This document shows, one piece after another, positions 61,691 to 64,000 of a stretch of DNA of 64,000 nt (position 1 is the first letter of the stretch; every line of letters begins with the position of its first letter). The DNA comes from Streptococcus salivarius. Lineage in GTDB: Bacteria; Bacillota; Bacilli; Lactobacillales; Streptococcaceae. A program made the translations under genes and the position numbers. The notes under the pieces are model-generated. The model saw only the letters and a list, made by a program, of their open reading frames with translations. It searched no databases and was not told the DNA's origin. The stretch spans positions 262,001 through 326,000 of the forward strand of contig NZ_CP009913.1 of the NCBI RefSeq assembly GCF_000785515.1, given 5' to 3'.

Positions 61691-63085
61691 TTATAAAATA
61701 AAGCTACCTAAGAGGTTAACGAGGGTAAAGCTGATAGTTGCATAAAATATAGCGAGACGAGTTGCCTGAATAGGTTTATAGAGTCGAATAAGTGTTAGGA
61801 CACACCAAATAAAGAGTACTGTGACAAACCAACCTGACAATAAGCGACGTGGCGTCACACCATAGAGTGCCATATAAACGCCAAAGAGTTTCCAGCCAGC
61901 GATAAGGGCAAAGAGGCTAGCAAAAGCAAAGAGTAGGGTACTTAAGAAACGAAGCCCCTTGTGGGTGAAGAAGTTTTCTTTAGAAAAAATGTAAAGTCCA
62001 GCTAGGATTCCTAAGTTGAGGGTAGAAACTCGAACCAATTGCCAGAAGCCTTGAACCGCAATATGTGAGGCTTGATGGGCTGGAATGTTGGCTTGGTTGA
62101 GAGAAAGGAGTTCTCCCATTTGACTAGTGGCAGTTAATATGAATAGGGCATAAGTGAAGCAGAGGCTTCCGAGTACGATATAAGCTGCTACTTTTGGGAA
62201 CTGACGGGTCGCTTTAAGATGGCCTTCAAATCGTTTTTGACTGAGTGGCTTTTCTTTTGCCAAATAGGTTGCAGCGAGTTGAGCAAAAAGTCCTAGAGCC
62301 AGAGGGATACTGCTTATTAAACGAGAGAACAATAATCCGTTGTCCTTGAAGGTGAGGGTGAAATCAAGTAGAGAAGTTAGTGTCTGGAAGAACTGTCGCC
62401 AAAGTTGTCCGAAAGCAGGTAAGACCTGACTAAGCTGACTAGCAGCGAATACAGTTAGTACCAAGGCAATCATGATACTAATGAGAATCATCCATTTGTG
62501 GTTCTTGATTACGTGTTTTTCTTCTTCGGAGAGTTCTTGTTTAGGTGCTGTTTTATATAGGAGTGTCCAGGCTCCGATAAAGAAATATTTTAGCGGGAAG
62601 ATGCAGCTGGTGTATATGAGGTCTAGCCAAACCATAATTCCTAAACGATCTTGACTACTTTGTCCAGTGCGTGCCATTAAGTAAAGGAGGATACTTGCAT
62701 GAAGGCAAAGAATCTGAGCGCTGCCCCAGTTGTCGTGCAGACCCCAGAGACTAATTTGCAAGCCTTGGAGGAGACTAGTGACCATAAATATTCCCGATTC
62801 AAGTCGCATTCCCTTTGCTTTTCCACCTAATAGGCGACAGCCTAGCTCAATCGTACTGATCAAGACAAGGGTTGCTGGAAAGGCAAAGGAAAAATGGGTC
62901 AAGTAAGTGACATACAGGAAGCAGGACACAAGACAGGCGACAATCAGTCCCTTAATTTTCCAAATGTCTTTTGTTGAAAAATGTTCCAAGAATTTCTTGG
63001 TTTTGGTTTGAAGACTAGTCTTTTCGTTGGAATATTCCTGGGAGACTAGCTGTAAATCAGTAGTGTAGTTATTTGTTTCCATCAT
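61691..63085 (-). CDS. Multi-pass membrane protein, DUF4153/DUF4173-like
   Basis: 464 residues. A soluble N-terminus of about 45 residues is followed by around eleven hydrophobic segments. The alternating pattern with conserved aromatic and Arg residues in the C-terminal part (KGLRFLSTLLFAFASLFALI; GVTPRRLLSGWFVTVLFIW) resembles DUF4153/DUF4173 membrane proteins, whose function is unknown. AAGGAG lies four bases before the ATG at 63085 and seven before the next one (63082), which may be the real start. TTTTGGA...TCCAAAA (63094-63113) forms a hairpin just upstream of that site. Confidence 0.65.
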   Translation of the reverse strand: MMETNNYTTDLQLVSQEYSNEKTSLQTKTKKFLEHFSTKDIWKIKGLIVACLVSCFLYVTYLTHFSFAFPATLVLISTIELGCRLLGGKAKGMRLESGIFMVTSLLQGLQISLWGLHDNWGSAQILCLHASILLYLMARTGQSSQDRLGIMVWLDLIYTSCIFPLKYFFIGAWTLLYKTAPKQELSEEEKHVIKNHKWMILISIMIALVLTVFAASQLSQVLPAFGQLWRQFFQTLTSLLDFTLTFKDNGLLFSRLISSIPLALGLFAQLAATYLAKEKPLSQKRFEGHLKATRQFPKVAAYIVLGSLCFTYALFILTATSQMGELLSLNQANIPAHQASHIAVQGFWQLVRVSTLNLGILAGLYIFSKENFFTHKGLRFLSTLLFAFASLFALIAGWKLFGVYMALYGVTPRRLLSGWFVTVLFIWCVLTLIRLYKPIQATRLAIFYATISFTLVNLLGSFIL

Positions 63086-63093
63086 AATTCTCC

Positions 63094-63113
63094 TTTTGGA
63101 TTTTTGTCCAAAA
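63094..63113. promoter_or_regulatory. Inverted repeat upstream of the DUF4153-like gene
   Basis: TTTTGGA (63094-63100) and TCCAAAA (63107-63113), directly before the ribosome-binding site on the minus strand. Could be an operator or a leader hairpin. Confidence 0.4.
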
Positions 63114-63434
63114 AAGACTTTATCATAAAAAACGTTTGACTTTGTTACCCAACTGTAAAATTACTAAAAATAGGTCTATGGACTTAGGTCTGGAGAATGA
63201 GTTGGAAAAATAGGCGAGAAAAAATATAATACTCACATTGAATGATAGATTGTACGGGCTATATTGTCAGAAACAGTCAAATACTAAAGAAAGCTTTTTA
63301 TAGATTAACGGTTTGTGTCCATTCTTAGATATTGGAAATGACTTTTTCTTTGTCAAACAATTGAAATTTTGAGGTGATAGTATTTTCTTATCACCTTGAT
63401 TATGTTTAAGTATTAGTTAAGCTTAGTGAATTCT
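63114..63434. other. Intergenic region between divergent genes
   Basis: About 320 bases, AT-rich, no coding content seen on either strand. The only clear structure is the inverted repeat AGGTGATA (63372-63379) / TATCACCT (63389-63396), upstream of the binding-protein promoter. Confidence 0.6.
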
Positions 63435-63436
63435 GT

Positions 63437-63442
63437 TACAAT
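63437..63442 (+). promoter_or_regulatory. Extended -10 box of the amino-acid binding protein gene
   Basis: TGTTACAAT, 30 bases before the start codon. Confidence 0.6.
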
Positions 63443-63471
63443 AAAAACAATCAATCTCAAAGGAGAGTATT

Positions 63472-64000
63472 ATGAAACTTAAAAAAATTCTTGGAATCAC
63501 AGGTGTAGCCATTGCTTCAGTAGCTTTGCTTGCTGCATGTTCATCTAAATCATCAAAAGAAGCCTCTAAATCTTCAGGTGCTAAAGAAACAATTAACTTT
63601 GCCACAGTTGGGACAACAGCACCGTTCTCATATGAAGAAAACGGTGAATTGACTGGTTACGATGTGGAAGTGGCTAAAGCAGTCTTCAAGGACTCTGACA
63701 AATATGAAGTGAAATTCCAAAAAACAGAATGGTCTTCAGTCTTCACAGGTCTTGACTCAGCTAAATACCAAATGGCTGGGAACAATATCTCTTATTCAGA
63801 AGAACGTGACCAAAAATACCTCTTCTCATATCCAATTGGGACCACACCAGCTGTTTTGACTGTTCCAAAAGATAGTAATATTAAGAAATATGATGATATT
63901 GCTGGACACTCAACGCAGGTTGTTCAAGGAACATCGACAGCGACACAATTAACTGAATTTAACGATAAACATTCAGACAAGCCAGTTGAACTTAACTACA
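63472..64000 (+). CDS. Amino-acid ABC transporter substrate-binding lipoprotein (3' end outside window)
   Basis: First 176 residues. The signal peptide ends in the lipobox LLAAC (Cys about 23), so it is lipid-anchored outside the membrane. The periplasmic-binding-protein fold type II follows: INFATVGTTAPFSYEENGEL, LTGYDVEVAKAVF, and MAGNNISYSEERDQKYLFSY, typical of polar amino-acid or cystine binding proteins. AAAGGAG is seven bases before the ATG. The permease and ATPase genes are expected beyond the window. The ligand cannot be settled; cystine is a reasonable guess. Confidence 0.93.
   Translation, partial: MKLKKILGITGVAIASVALLAACSSKSSKEASKSSGAKETINFATVGTTAPFSYEENGELTGYDVEVAKAVFKDSDKYEVKFQKTEWSSVFTGLDSAKYQMAGNNISYSEERDQKYLFSYPIGTTPAVLTVPKDSNIKKYDDIAGHSTQVVQGTSTATQLTEFNDKHSDKPVELNY

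Noticed and set aside
1..64000. Search for CRISPR arrays, insertion sequences, tRNA and rRNA genes
   Set aside because: No regularly spaced repeats, transposase-like frames, cloverleaf-like segments or rRNA signatures were seen on reading; this was by eye, not by a program.

Overview
The window is a stretch of chromosome from a low-GC streptococcus of the salivarius group, most likely Streptococcus salivarius. The strongest clue is a short comS-like gene at 58998-59072. Its product ends in LPYFTGCL, which I recall as the S. salivarius XIP competence pheromone; S. thermophilus has LPYFAGCL. The gene lies directly behind a 299-residue ComR. The gene orders recU-pbp1A / ypsA-gpsB-rnpB-RNA methyltransferase-mapZ, rpmG-secE-nusG and murI-rdgB-yfcE-cbpB-xerD-like-scpA-scpB-rluB are typical of streptococci. 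I saw no insertion sequence, prophage, CRISPR array, rRNA gene or tRNA gene.

Layout. 1-7.9 kb: 3' end of groEL, a leftward group of small membrane proteins, a pseudouridine synthase divergent from pbp2A, then rpmG, secE, nusG and a PAP2 phosphatase. 8-12.9 kb: a DeoR-type regulator with a HAD phosphatase (leftward), leuS, and a yjdF gene behind a yjdF-type riboswitch. 13-19 kb is accessory in character: a 5'-truncated YciI-like remnant, an ABC-2 exporter operon ending in LytTR and DUF3021 genes, a MerR/TipAS regulator with a 19-bp-spacer promoter, and a MacB-like ABC transporter behind a palindrome that matches the comS ComR box in sequence and in spacing. 19-23.2 kb: NAD salvage (pncB, nadE), a DUF805 protein and pepC. 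23.3-31 kb: pbp1A and recU leftward; ypsA-like gene, gpsB, RNase P RNA, a THUMP methyltransferase and mapZ rightward, a cell wall and division block. 31-39.6 kb: SNF2 helicase, conserved hypothetical, murC, GNAT, mltG, greA. 39.7-46.3 kb: yidC, acyP, TrmH-type methyltransferase, HD protein, Bax-inhibitor-like protein, lipoprotein, lysA, TetR regulator. 46.5-52.7 kb: the murI to yidD operon with many overlapping genes. 52.7-55.5 kb: trkH/trkA potassium uptake (leftward). 55.8-57.8 kb: trmL, FMN riboswitch with ribU, PAP2 phosphatase. 58-61.2 kb: comR, comS and a C39-peptidase ABC exporter. 61.3-64 kb: DUF805 protein, a large multi-pass membrane protein, and the start of an amino-acid ABC binding lipoprotein that runs off the end.

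The most notable observation is the pair of near-identical ComR-type palindromes about 42 kb apart (16721-16740 and 58919-58934). Each is followed at the same distance by a -10 hexamer. One drives comS and the peptide exporter. The other sits alone in front of the MacB-like transporter, so that transporter is predicted to be switched on directly by the competence pheromone. Other points are: three genes whose -10 box is so close to the start codon that the mRNA should be leaderless; a hairpin between the Shine-Dalgarno sequence and start codon of rluB; a 67-bp tandem duplication in the 3' untranslated region of the HAD gene; structured leaders before nusG and trmL; and a XerD-like protein that lacks catalytic residues. 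All assignments come from reading the sequence and remembered family features; no database search was run.
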